Below are positions 8,608 through 16,457 of a stretch of 53,848 nucleotides of DNA, piece by piece. The stretch comes from a virus: IMG/VR virus record IMGVR_UViG_3300032829_000014, positions 1 through 53,848 of that record. One strand, written 5' to 3'. A program made the position numbers and the translations under genes. Each line of letters begins with the position of its first letter. The stretch's first letter is position 1. The notes below the pieces were generated by a model. The model searched no databases, was not told where the DNA came from, and worked only from the letters and a program-made list of their open reading frames with translations.

Positions 8608-9381
8608 TTAATCAGAATCTGATAAAAATATTGATTTTTCTAAAAAATATAAATCTTTAAAAGGTTTTAATGATATTCTGATGTCTTTAGTTGATAAATC
8701 AGTTTGTTCTTTTAAATATAATAGTATTTTATTTTTAGCATATTTATTTGTTACTTTTTTATTATATTTACCTGTTGGGGTTTCTTCTAAAAATAAACTA
8801 TTCCAATTATTTAAAACATTAATTATAGCTTCACCAACTATAATTTCATTTCTTTTTAAATTAATATTATTATTAATTGTTGTTTGAATTTTAAGTATTA
8901 TTTTTTGTAAAAAATTATCTATATTATCATCAGACGATTCATCAATTTCATATAAAAAATCATCTTTAGATTCTAATTCATCAACAAAATCATCAAAACA
9001 TTGATTTATTTTTTTATCATTATATGTTCTTTTAGAATGATCTTTACAAAAATTTCTAACTATTGTTTGGCAATAACTATATGCTTTAGCTTTTTCGCCC
9101 TTTTTTGTTATTCTATTAGGATCATATTTAATCATATGTTCAATCAAATGACTTAATGCATTTGATTCAACTTCTGTTATATCATAACCACCCATATGTA
9201 TAGGATAACGTCTTATAATTGACTCGACCATTATTCTAAATGGTCTTTTTAATATTTTTTCATATATCAAATTTTTTTCTTCTAAAGAATCTGAATTGTT
9301 ATAATCAATAACTGCCTTTTCTTCTCTTTCTCCAAAATAAATTTTATCTTCTTTATTCTGATTCTTTTTTTTTCTACCCAT
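8608..9381 (-). CDS. Late transcription sigma factor, gp55-like
   Basis: A 257-residue protein resembling T4 gp55-type sigma factors, which redirect host RNA polymerase to late promoters. The signature is near the N-terminus: YFGEREEKAVIDYNNSDSLE, then EKILKRPFRIMVESIIRRY (a region-2-like helix), followed by KAYSYCQTIVRNFCKDHSKR, a segment conserved in gp55-like proteins of large phages. The very basic N-terminus (MGRKKKNQ) is usual. The C-terminal half is Asn-rich and variable. The gene sits just upstream of the tail/baseplate cluster that it would be expected to activate. Confidence 0.8.
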   Translation of the reverse strand: MGRKKKNQNKEDKIYFGEREEKAVIDYNNSDSLEEKNLIYEKILKRPFRIMVESIIRRYPIHMGGYDITEVESNALSHLIEHMIKYDPNRITKKGEKAKAYSYCQTIVRNFCKDHSKRTYNDKKINQCFDDFVDELESKDDFLYEIDESSDDNIDNFLQKIILKIQTTINNNINLKRNEIIVGEAIINVLNNWNSLFLEETPTGKYNKKVTNKYAKNKILLYLKEQTDLSTKDIRISLKPFKDLYFLEKSIFLSDSD

Positions 9382-9454
9382 TTATTATTTTTCGTTACAT
9401 ATAAATTATTTTTAAAGGTTAAACAATCTATTTATTAACACAATATATAAAATT

Positions 9455-10270
9455 TTATTTATTTTCTTCAACAATTAATTTTGTTATAGTTCTATCATTA
9501 TTAAAATTATATTCTTTTTTTGCAATTTCAAACCAAAATTTTCTTTCAGCAATATTTACAGTTTTTAAATATTTATCTGTTAAACTATCTACTCTTGTTG
9601 ATAAATGTTTATATAATATTTTTGGCATACTATATATTTTAAGAGCATTATTTAATGCACGATATAAAAATTCAAGCATAAATGTCATTTCAATATTTGA
9701 TTTAAAACCACCAATTTCTAAAAATTCTTTAGTTTTAATAATACTACCTGATAATTTAAAATCACTATATTGATTTAAAATATTATTATTTAAATATCCT
9801 GCTTCACCATTTTCGCCAATTAATTGTTGTGCCCAAGAAGCTTCATTTGTTAATTTTAAAGCTTTATTTTCATTATTAACTTCAACTATCATTGAAAGAA
9901 AAATATCAACATTATCAAAAAATGTTATATATTTATGTACATTTTTTATAAATGTTTTACTATATTCATCATCAAATTCCAATATTGAAAAATATTTTGT
10001 TTTAATATTTTTAGCAGCTAAATTTATTTGAGATTGAAAATCAGTTTTATTTTCATTAATAAGTACTTGAATTTTATAATCAAAAATATTATTATTTAAA
10101 AAATCATTTATTTGATCTTTTATATTATTAGAATAAACTAATAAAACTTCAGGTTTAATATTAATTTCTTCTTGATTATCAATACTTTTTATAGCATTTA
10201 ATAAATAGCCTTTTATTTCATCATTAAATTCATGAATCGGAATTATAATTGTTAAATTTTCTATATTCAT
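9455..10270 (-). CDS. Glycosyltransferase, GT2-like (GT-A fold)
   Basis: A 271-residue protein. The N-terminus has the GT2 nucleotide-binding start (LTIIIPIHEFNDEI, then LLNAIKSIDNQE). An SILEFDDEYSKTFI segment around residue 100 is the likely D-x-D-type metal/nucleotide site. GGFK and EFLYRAL in the C-terminal half match the acceptor region of GT2 enzymes. It probably moves a sugar from a nucleotide donor to an unknown acceptor. It forms a pair with the GT-B enzyme just upstream, set apart from the main sugar cluster beyond 24 kb. Confidence 0.75.
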   Translation of the reverse strand: MNIENLTIIIPIHEFNDEIKGYLLNAIKSIDNQEEINIKPEVLLVYSNNIKDQINDFLNNNIFDYKIQVLINENKTDFQSQINLAAKNIKTKYFSILEFDDEYSKTFIKNVHKYITFFDNVDIFLSMIVEVNNENKALKLTNEASWAQQLIGENGEAGYLNNNILNQYSDFKLSGSIIKTKEFLEIGGFKSNIEMTFMLEFLYRALNNALKIYSMPKILYKHLSTRVDSLTDKYLKTVNIAERKFWFEIAKKEYNFNNDRTITKLIVEENK

Positions 10271-10321
10271 TTTATATTTATTTTATTATTTTTATTATTA
10301 ATTTTTATCTTGTCAAAATTC

Positions 10322-10335
10322 TCGCCAAATGGCGA
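10322..10335. other. GC-rich hairpin between two glycosyltransferase genes
   Basis: TCGCCA and TGGCGA form a perfect 6-base stem around AA. It lies in the 77-base gap between the genes at 10348-11460 and 9455-10270. Neither side has a clean T-run, so it may be a weak attenuator, an RNA processing site or a protein-binding palindrome. Confidence 0.4.
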
Positions 10336-10347
10336 AATAAATATTTT

Positions 10348-11460
10348 TTATTTTAAAGCATTTTTAAAATTATTTGCTCTTTCTTCTAAAAAACTTAAAT
10401 ATGCTTCTTGAACTTGTTTTTCAGAATTATTAACTGAATATTTAAGAGCTATTTTTTCCATACCATCATATAATTCATCAGTTATTGAGTCATCTAAATA
10501 TTTTGTTATTACATCTCCTATTAATAAAGGAAGTGTATAAATATCATTTGTCCAAACTCCAATATTTTCTGCATAATTATTTTTTTCTTCATTTAAAATA
10601 TATTCAGGTGTAATATCTGGTTTAATAGCTATAGGTATACAACCAGATTTCATACATTCAAGTGGAAATGTTCCAAAAGATGCAATTCTATCAACCCAAA
10701 CAGCAGCAATATTTGTTCTTAATCTTTCAGCAAAATCTTTTCTTCCTAATGGTTGTGGCGGTTTTGAAGTTGTTATCATTGTATCAAAACTAACAAATGT
10801 ATATTGCGGAAATTTATTATAAAATAATTTTACTATTTTAGATATTTCATTTGGATTTCTACCTATTAAAGAAATTATAGGTCTTTGTGGTTTATCAGTT
10901 CTATAAAAATAATCAGGTATTCCAATATTATATGTTTTTATATTAAATTTATTACCATAATAATTAGTAATTAAATCTTTTAAAGTATTTGATGTTGTTA
11001 TAATATTTTGAATATTAAAATTACTCCAATCCATACCAGGTATTAAACTATTAAGCATATAATCTATTGATTGAAGAAACCCAACTTTTATACATGTTAA
11101 TTCTTTTATTTGTTCCATAACATTTGAAAATACTTCTGGAATAATAATCATATCTTCAGGACCAACAGAAATATTTGATTTTTCCATTGATGTATGTTCT
11201 ATTTTAGTTAATTCATCTTCAATCCATGATGGAATAATATAATCATTTTTTTCTGTTAACATTTTAACATCAAAACCTAATTTTTTCATTGATGTAGCAT
11301 GAAAATATATTTCATATACTGATGCAACTGGTGTTGTTGAATCGGGTACTACAAATAAAATTTTAGATTTTTTATTTTCTATTTTTTCTAATGATAATTT
11401 AATTTTTTCTAATTTAGAATTATCAACTTCATTAATTTCTTTTTTTATTTCTTCGTTCAT
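10348..11460 (-). CDS. Glycosyltransferase, GT4-like (GT-B fold)
   Basis: A 370-residue protein. The N-terminal domain opens with KILFVVPDSTTPVASVYEIY, an acceptor-side Rossmann start, and continues with HATSMKKLGFDVKMLTE. The donor-binding end has FGTFPLECMKSGCIPIAI, which corresponds to the GT4 E-x7-E region where the nucleotide sugar is held, here with only the first Glu clear. A charged N-terminal extension precedes the fold. It is adjacent to and co-directional with the GT2-like gene. Confidence 0.75.
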   Translation of the reverse strand: MNEEIKKEINEVDNSKLEKIKLSLEKIENKKSKILFVVPDSTTPVASVYEIYFHATSMKKLGFDVKMLTEKNDYIIPSWIEDELTKIEHTSMEKSNISVGPEDMIIIPEVFSNVMEQIKELTCIKVGFLQSIDYMLNSLIPGMDWSNFNIQNIITTSNTLKDLITNYYGNKFNIKTYNIGIPDYFYRTDKPQRPIISLIGRNPNEISKIVKLFYNKFPQYTFVSFDTMITTSKPPQPLGRKDFAERLRTNIAAVWVDRIASFGTFPLECMKSGCIPIAIKPDITPEYILNEEKNNYAENIGVWTNDIYTLPLLIGDVITKYLDDSITDELYDGMEKIALKYSVNNSEKQVQEAYLSFLEERANNFKNALK

Positions 11461-11464
11461 TTTA

Positions 11465-11917
11465 TTATTTATTTTTTAATCTTATTAATTTATTTTCTTT
11501 TATAAAATTTTCTGTTAAAATAGCACAACAATTTACTTCATAATCAATATCATTATCATCAAAGGTCGTATATTGATATTTATCAGACATTTTCATTTTT
11601 TCTATTTCTTTTTCATAATTATTTATAATATATTTATACAAATTATATATTTTAAAATTTTGATTTAATTTAATATCTGTTATAATTCTTCTTATAATTG
11701 GAAATAATAATGTTTCTACTTCTATAAAATTATTTCTAACTAATAAATCTAAATTATTTACTTTTAAACATAAATTAATTGCTTTTTCAAAATATAAAGC
11801 ACATTTTTCTTTTCTTTTTTTATATAAACCTTCTAATAAACCTATTTCATTCCATTTATTAATAATATTTGAAATATTTCCAGTTAATTTATTTTCAAGT
11901 ATAAAAGATTTAGTCAT
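11465..11917 (-). CDS. Hypothetical protein
   Basis: A 150-residue mainly helical protein starting MTKSFILENKLTGNISNI; the C-terminus contains CCAILTENFIKENKLIRLK. No family is recognised. It sits with 1-4 base gaps between the HAD-like gene and the GT4-like gene, so it belongs to the same leftward operon. Confidence 0.65.
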   Translation of the reverse strand: MTKSFILENKLTGNISNIINKWNEIGLLEGLYKKRKEKCALYFEKAINLCLKVNNLDLLVRNNFIEVETLLFPIIRRIITDIKLNQNFKIYNLYKYIINNYEKEIEKMKMSDKYQYTTFDDNDIDYEVNCCAILTENFIKENKLIRLKNK

Positions 11918-11918
11918 A

Positions 11919-12671
11919 TTATTTCTTATAATTTATTAATTTTTCAAATTCTTTATTATCAATTAAATTTTTTAAATGAATAAAATTATAATTTTTAAAT
12001 ATATTTTTATTATATGGTCTATTAATTTTAATAACTTCTTTTCCAAATGGAACATTATTTAATAATTCAGGATCAGTTGTTATTAAAATATCAATATTTT
12101 TCCATATATCTTTATTTGTTTCAACTAAAAAGAATTTTTTTGCTCTAAACATTAATTTAGATAGAAAAAATAATGTTGGAGGTATTGTTACTGAAAGTTC
12201 TTTTGAAACAATTACAAAATTAACACAATTAAAATATTTTTGATAAAATTGTTGTATATCATTTTCCATACCTTTATACATTAAAGGAGCTGCTCCAAAT
12301 ATTTCAAATAAATAATCCTGATATAAAAATCTTTCATATACTTGTTTAGCAGTTAAAAATCTTTTTTCTTTTTTTAAAATTAAAGAATCAACAGGTGCTT
12401 CATTTGTTTTTGAATCTACTTGATAATAAATAGGATTTATATCATCAGGAAAATCATCTTTTAAAACTTTATCAATTTCTTCTACATCATTAAATTTATA
12501 AGTATTAAAAAAATCATAACAATATAATTTATCATCTTCTGGAAGACCTTCTTCTCCAAATTCTTCAACATAATAACGATCAAACATTTGCCATCTTGAT
12601 CTTAAAACTTCATTGATATCAATACCAACAATTAATTTTTTCTTTAAAATTTTTTTTAAAATTGTATTCAT
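11919..12671 (-). CDS. HAD-like (5'-nucleotidase-type) protein
   Basis: A 250-residue protein. KKLIVGIDINEVLRSRW at residues 11-27 looks like HAD motif I, but the second Asp of the usual D-x-D is Asn here. A later hydrophobic strand ending in VIVSKE resembles motif II, and DILITTDPELL near residue 205 resembles the region before motif IV. Phages often carry HAD nucleotidases or phosphatases acting on nucleotides or sugar phosphates. The missing Asp raises doubt about phosphatase activity. The gene lies directly downstream of a TnpB gene (22 bases). Confidence 0.5.
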   Translation of the reverse strand: MNTILKKILKKKLIVGIDINEVLRSRWQMFDRYYVEEFGEEGLPEDDKLYCYDFFNTYKFNDVEEIDKVLKDDFPDDINPIYYQVDSKTNEAPVDSLILKKEKRFLTAKQVYERFLYQDYLFEIFGAAPLMYKGMENDIQQFYQKYFNCVNFVIVSKELSVTIPPTLFFLSKLMFRAKKFFLVETNKDIWKNIDILITTDPELLNNVPFGKEVIKINRPYNKNIFKNYNFIHLKNLIDNKEFEKLINYKK

Positions 12672-12693
12672 TATTTATAAATTTTTTATATTA

Positions 12694-14022
12694 TTATTTA
12701 ATATTTTCATTTGTTCTTCGTGTTCTAAAATTAATAGTTCTGTAAAATTTTTTATTAATTACATTTTTTTCTTGCTTCTTCCTATCACTACTTTTTAGGG
12801 ATATTTCTATCTTGTCATCCATAGTTGGATAGTCCACAAGCTTAAATTCAGGCGAACTCAACCTTATTTTATTATTTAATTTATTTTCTTTAATATTTAA
12901 TATTCTTTTTCCTTCATTTAATATATTAACTGCTGCATTAATATCTCTATCATGAATAGTATTACAATTAGGACAAGTCCATGTTCTATCATTCAATTCA
13001 ATATCATTATTTTTATAATTACAACAATTACATAATTTACTTGATGGATAAAATTTATTTATTTCAATTATTTGTCTACCATACCAATTAGCCTTATATA
13101 TCAATTTTCTTTTAAATTCATACAATGATAACTCTTGTATTGATTTTGCTAATTTATGATTCTTTAACATATTACTTATACTTAAATCTTCCATTACTAT
13201 AACTTGATTTTCGTTTAGTAATTTATTTGTTACTTGATGTAAATAATTTTCTTTTTTATTATTTAATTTTTCATATGCTTTTGCTAATTTAATTCTTGCT
13301 TTATTTTTATTTTTACTTCCTTTAACTTTTCTACTTAATTGTTTATGTAATCTCTTTAATTTCTTTTCATTATTTTTTTTAATTTTAATGTTTTCAAATT
13401 TATTACCATTACTATCAATAATAAAATCTTTAATACCTAAATCAATACCAATAATATCATTTATTGATTTTGGTAATATTTTAGTTATTTCTTTATCAAT
13501 TAATATACTTAAAAAATATTTATTACTTTTTGTTTTTGTTAATGTTGCTGATTTAATATTTTTTCTATTTTTATTTAAATATTTTTCATCTTTTATTGAA
13601 CATTTAAAATGAATATTTTTTAATTTTTTAATTAATGTTATTCTATTACCTTTAAAAGCTTTTTTGCTTATTCCATTATAAGGAAATCTACAACTTTGTT
13701 TATTATCTTTTTTTGATTTAAATTTAGGAAATCCTGTTTTTTTAATAAAAAAATTATAATAAGCACTATTTAAATCTATTAATGATTGAGCAATAACTTT
13801 TGAGTGCATTTCATTTAACCAAGAATATTCTTCTTTTTGTTTTAAATTTGTTAAATATTTACCAAGTTCACCCCAAGAAACAGAATATTTATTTTTATTA
13901 TATTCTTCAATTTTATATGCTAAAAGATTATTATAAATAAATCTACATGAACCAAGTAATTTATTAATATAAATTATTTGATCAATATTAGGATAAATTC
14001 TTATTTTAATAGCTTTTAACAT
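12694..14022 (-). CDS. tnpB: TnpB RNA-guided nuclease, no TnpA partner
   Basis: A 442-residue TnpB, the transposon-encoded RNA-guided DNA nuclease ancestral to Cas12. The RuvC-like active site is complete: D194 in IIGIDLG, E278 in VIVMEDL, and D360 in HDRDINAA. A zinc ribbon (CNCC near 331-334 and CPNC at 350-353) sits between the second and third catalytic residues. The C-terminal tail (YPTMDD, then SLKSSDRKKQEKN) is like that of other TnpBs whose 3' end overlaps the guide RNA. No transposase is adjacent. The start codon overlaps the end of the upstream gene by 17 bases, and the downstream gene begins 22 bases later, so it sits inside a phage operon. It may be a TnpB-only element or a fixed, host-used copy. 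Confidence 0.9.
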   Translation of the reverse strand: MLKAIKIRIYPNIDQIIYINKLLGSCRFIYNNLLAYKIEEYNKNKYSVSWGELGKYLTNLKQKEEYSWLNEMHSKVIAQSLIDLNSAYYNFFIKKTGFPKFKSKKDNKQSCRFPYNGISKKAFKGNRITLIKKLKNIHFKCSIKDEKYLNKNRKNIKSATLTKTKSNKYFLSILIDKEITKILPKSINDIIGIDLGIKDFIIDSNGNKFENIKIKKNNEKKLKRLHKQLSRKVKGSKNKNKARIKLAKAYEKLNNKKENYLHQVTNKLLNENQVIVMEDLSISNMLKNHKLAKSIQELSLYEFKRKLIYKANWYGRQIIEINKFYPSSKLCNCCNYKNNDIELNDRTWTCPNCNTIHDRDINAAVNILNEGKRILNIKENKLNNKIRLSSPEFKLVDYPTMDDKIEISLKSSDRKKQEKNVINKKFYRTINFRTRRTNENIK

Positions 14023-14296
14023 TTAAATTATTATTTAATTTTATTAATAAATTTTCATGTTCTTTTATAAGATTTTTATTTTTTATATAAATTGGGTTTA
14101 TACATTCAATTTTTGTATTTTGTGAAAAAATAGGTATTATAATAAATTCTCCTTCAACATTTGAAGGTATTACTTTTTTTGAAACTTCTTGACAATATTC
14201 ACCAATATTATTAGAAATAATATTATTATTTTGGTCTAATATTCCAATATATATAACAAATATTTTATATTCTTTATTTTTAAAAAAATTAATCAT
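14006..14296 (-). CDS. Hypothetical protein between phoH and tnpB
   Basis: A 96-residue protein starting MINFFKNKEYKIFVIYIGIL. It has a short beta-rich half followed by a helical C-terminus. It overlaps the PhoH gene by 8 bases at its start and the TnpB gene by 17 bases at its end. The last residues (NNNLNVKSY) may come from inserted element DNA if TnpB arrived by transposition. The function is unknown. Confidence 0.6.
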   Translation of the reverse strand: MINFFKNKEYKIFVIYIGILDQNNNIISNNIGEYCQEVSKKVIPSNVEGEFIIIPIFSQNTKIECINPIYIKNKNLIKEHENLLIKLNNNLNVKSY

Positions 14297-15137
14297 TTAA
14301 TAATAATTTTTCATTATTATAATTATTTTTCTTTTGTCCATTACCATTATTAATATTATTTTTAAAATTATATTCATTAAATTTATTTTCAATAATATCA
14401 ATAATTGGATTTCTAACATTTGTATCTGAATCATTCATTTCAACAATGCCAATATTAGGAATATCTTTAAATATTTTAATTAATAATGATAAAGAACTTT
14501 CTTCTTTATTTTTAATATCAATTTGATTAGTATCTCCTAACATTATTATTTTAGAATTTTCGCCCAAACGAGTTAAAAAAGTTCTTGAATTGGAAATACT
14601 TAAATTTTGGCTTTCATCTAAAATCATTATACAATTATCTAAACTTGCACCTCTCATATATGCTAATGGAAATGGCTGTATAAATTCTTTTTCTAATAGT
14701 TGATTTAATACTAATTTAGAAATCAATTTTTCAATATTAATATAATATGACCACATGAATGGTTCTACTTTTTCTTTATAAGAACCCTTAAGCCAACCAA
14801 TTTCTTCACCTGGTAATGAAGTTACAGATTTTATTAAATAAATTTTTTTATATGGACTTTCTTGTTTCATTAATAATGATAATGCATAACCTACTGATAA
14901 AAAAGTTTTTCCAGTACCTGCTTTACCACTACATATTGTTATTTCATTATTTTTTATAGATTGTATTAATTCTTTTTGACTTTCATTTTTTGCTATTATT
15001 TTTATATCTTTATTTATAATATTTTTTATTTCATCTTTAATACCATTATTTAAATTTTTTTCAGTATTATTTTTTAATTCTTCAAAATCTATTTCTTCTT
15101 GTTGTTTTTTTGCTAATTTATTATTTCTTTTAGCCAT
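14289..15137 (-). CDS. phoH: PhoH-like ATPase
   Basis: A 282-residue P-loop ATPase of the PhoH family, a common phage protein whose cellular role (phosphate stress or RNA metabolism) is unsettled. Walker A is GKAGTGKT at residues 71-78, and Walker B is MILDESQN around 171-178. The family segments SVTSLPGEEIGWLKGSYKEK, MRGASLDNC and LGDTNQID are all in order. An Asn/Lys-rich tail follows. It is the first gene of the long leftward block, with a host-type promoter 58-88 bases upstream. Confidence 0.92.
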   Translation of the reverse strand: MAKRNNKLAKKQQEEIDFEELKNNTEKNLNNGIKDEIKNIINKDIKIIAKNESQKELIQSIKNNEITICSGKAGTGKTFLSVGYALSLLMKQESPYKKIYLIKSVTSLPGEEIGWLKGSYKEKVEPFMWSYYINIEKLISKLVLNQLLEKEFIQPFPLAYMRGASLDNCIMILDESQNLSISNSRTFLTRLGENSKIIMLGDTNQIDIKNKEESSLSLLIKIFKDIPNIGIVEMNDSDTNVRNPIIDIIENKFNEYNFKNNINNGNGQKKNNYNNEKLLLND

Positions 15138-15194
15138 AAACTTTAATTATTTAAAAGCATTATTTATATATTAATAATTATTTTTTATATATTA

Positions 15195-15225
15195 CAAATA
15201 TATAAAATTTTATTTAAATTGTCAA
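15195..15225 (-). promoter_or_regulatory. Host-type promoter for phoH, leftward
   Basis: On the minus strand, TTG (15223-15225, within TTGACA) is followed after exactly 20 bases by TATATTTG (15195-15202), the TAnnTTTG -7 element. The predicted start near 15188 gives phoH a leader of about 50 bases. Confidence 0.65.
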
Positions 15226-15261
15226 GTATTTTTTATAATTTAATATAAAAAATAAAATTCT

Positions 15262-15276
15262 ACTATTTATTATAAA
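15262..15276 (+). promoter_or_regulatory. Candidate late promoter for the tail chaperone gene
   Basis: ACTATTTATTATAAA, followed by TAAATA, lies 32 bases before the start codon at 15309. The embedded TATAAATA is identical to the T4 late promoter core. With the phoH promoter it makes the 15138-15308 gap divergent: host-type leftward, late-type rightward. Confidence 0.45.
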
Positions 15277-15308
15277 TAAATATAAAATTTTATATAAAAT
15301 AAATACTT

Positions 15309-16175
15309 ATGAATGAAGAATTAAATAATTTATTAAATAAACATAAAGAAAATAAAAATTTAAATATTATTAGTCCAGAAAATAAAGCTAATATTATACA
15401 AAATGATATACAAAAAAATTTAGAAATGGAAACTGATCCTGATTTAATTATAGGTTATGAAATAATTAAATTACCATCAGAAGGAATTTTTTATAAAAAT
15501 AAAATAAAAGAATTAACTATTGAGTATTTAACATCTAAAGATGAAGATATATTAACAACACCTTCTTTAATTGAAAATGGAACAGTACTAGATATTTTAT
15601 TAAAAAGAAAAATTAAAACTCCGAATATTATTGTTGATGATTTATTACCTGGTGATAAAGATGCTATACATTTATTTTTAAGAATGTCATCATATGGGCC
15701 AGAATATAAAGTTCAAGTTATTGATCCTAGAAATGGAAATACATTTAATAGAACAGTAGATTTATCTAAACTTAAATATAAAGAAATAATTGAAAAACCT
15801 GATGAAAATGGTTTATTTTATGTTGAATTACCAATGCGTAAAAAAATTGTAAAATTTAAATTATTAACATCTGGTGAAGATGATTTAATATTTAAAAAAG
15901 CAGAAGCAATAAAAACAGCATATAATCAAGAATATAGTCAATATAAATCAATGAAATTAAAAGCAAGTATTATTGAAATAAATGGAAAAACAGATAAAAT
16001 TTATATTGAAAAATTTGTTGATGCTATGCCAGGTTTAGATGTTTTTACAATAAGAAAAAAAATACTTGAGGTATCACCGGGTATTGATATGAAATATGAA
16101 TTTATTACTGATGATGGATTTAAATTTATAACAAATTTAACAATGGGCATAGATTTTTTTTTCCCAAATCTTTAG
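15309..16175 (+). CDS. gp26-like baseplate hub / tail assembly chaperone
   Basis: A 288-residue protein with the pattern of the T4 gp26-like family (Pfam T4_baseplate): a polar N-terminus, then EIIKLPSEGIFYKNKIKEL, LTSKDEDILTTPSLIENGTV (strongly conserved in the family), DDLLPGDKDAIHLFLRMSSY and GPEYKVQV. It ends GIDFFFPNL-stop. It lies directly upstream of the tape measure gene, the position of tail assembly chaperones in many tailed phages. The stop is preceded by a run of nine T, and the -1 frame continues open for 65 more codons, so a frameshifted 349-residue form is likely. Confidence 0.75.
   Translation: MNEELNNLLNKHKENKNLNIISPENKANIIQNDIQKNLEMETDPDLIIGYEIIKLPSEGIFYKNKIKELTIEYLTSKDEDILTTPSLIENGTVLDILLKRKIKTPNIIVDDLLPGDKDAIHLFLRMSSYGPEYKVQVIDPRNGNTFNRTVDLSKLKYKEIIEKPDENGLFYVELPMRKKIVKFKLLTSGEDDLIFKKAEAIKTAYNQEYSQYKSMKLKASIIEINGKTDKIYIEKFVDAMPGLDVFTIRKKILEVSPGIDMKYEFITDDGFKFITNLTMGIDFFFPNL
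16154..16160 (+). promoter_or_regulatory. Probable -1 ribosomal frameshift site (T_TTT_TTT)
   Basis: In the zero frame the codons are GAT TTT TTT TTC CCA AAT CTT TAG. The heptamer T_TTT_TTT fits the X_XXY_YYZ slippery rule exactly and lies 14 bases before the zero-frame stop. A one-base backward slip enters the open frame that continues FPKSLAGNYKEL. I found no obvious strong downstream hairpin by eye, but the T-run followed by CCC is itself slip-prone. Confidence 0.6.
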
Positions 16176-16357
16176 CAGGCAATTATAAAGAACTTGTTAA
16201 AGAAGAAATATATTTATTAGTTAAACATGGAAATTATGATGCAAATTATATTAATAATATTCCTATTTGGGAAAGAAGATTAAATTTAAAATTTTTACAA
16301 AAAGAATTAGATGAAATAAAAAAGAATCAAGAACAACAAATGATAAAATATAGATAA
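16154..16357 (+). CDS. C-terminal extension reached by -1 frameshift
   Basis: This frame overlaps the end of the gp26-like gene and has no ATG until four codons before its stop, so it cannot be an independent gene. It adds 65 residues: after FPKSLAGNYKEL come VKEEIYLLVKHGNYDANYI and IPIWERRLNLKFLQKEL, then a charged tail. The pattern of a short helical segment followed by (M/I)P.WER....... is typical of the second part (GT or gp51-type) of tail assembly chaperones. The full product would be 349 residues. The alternative is a sequencing error in the nine-T run, which would make a single longer gene. Confidence 0.6.
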   Translation, partial: FFFPKSLAGNYKELVKEEIYLLVKHGNYDANYINNIPIWERRLNLKFLQKELDEIKKNQEQQMIKYR

Positions 16358-16367
16358 TATATTTTAT

Positions 16368-16402
16368 AAAAGCTGAAATAATATTTATTTTCAGCTTTTT
16401 TT
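16368..16402 (+). terminator. Rho-independent terminator after the chaperone gene
   Basis: AAAAGCTGAAA pairs perfectly with TTTCAGCTTTT (11 bases), followed by a T-run. It lies 10 bases after the -1 frame stop at 16357, which supports that stop as the true end of the gene. The tape measure gene has its own candidate promoter just beyond. Confidence 0.85.
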
Positions 16403-16428
16403 ATTAAAATTTATTAAATAAATAATAA

Positions 16429-16443
16429 ACTATTTATTATAAA
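16429..16443 (+). promoter_or_regulatory. Candidate late promoter for the tape measure gene
   Basis: ACTATTTATTATAAA is identical to the site at 15262-15276 and lies 14 bases before the tape measure start codon, immediately after a terminator. Confidence 0.4.
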
Positions 16444-16457
16444 ATATAATATTATTA

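Noticed and set aside
10290-10320. TTGACA-like -35 on the minus strand before the GT2-like gene
   Set aside because: No TAnnTTTG or TATAAT lies at a fitting distance; AT-rich sequence gives such partial matches freely.
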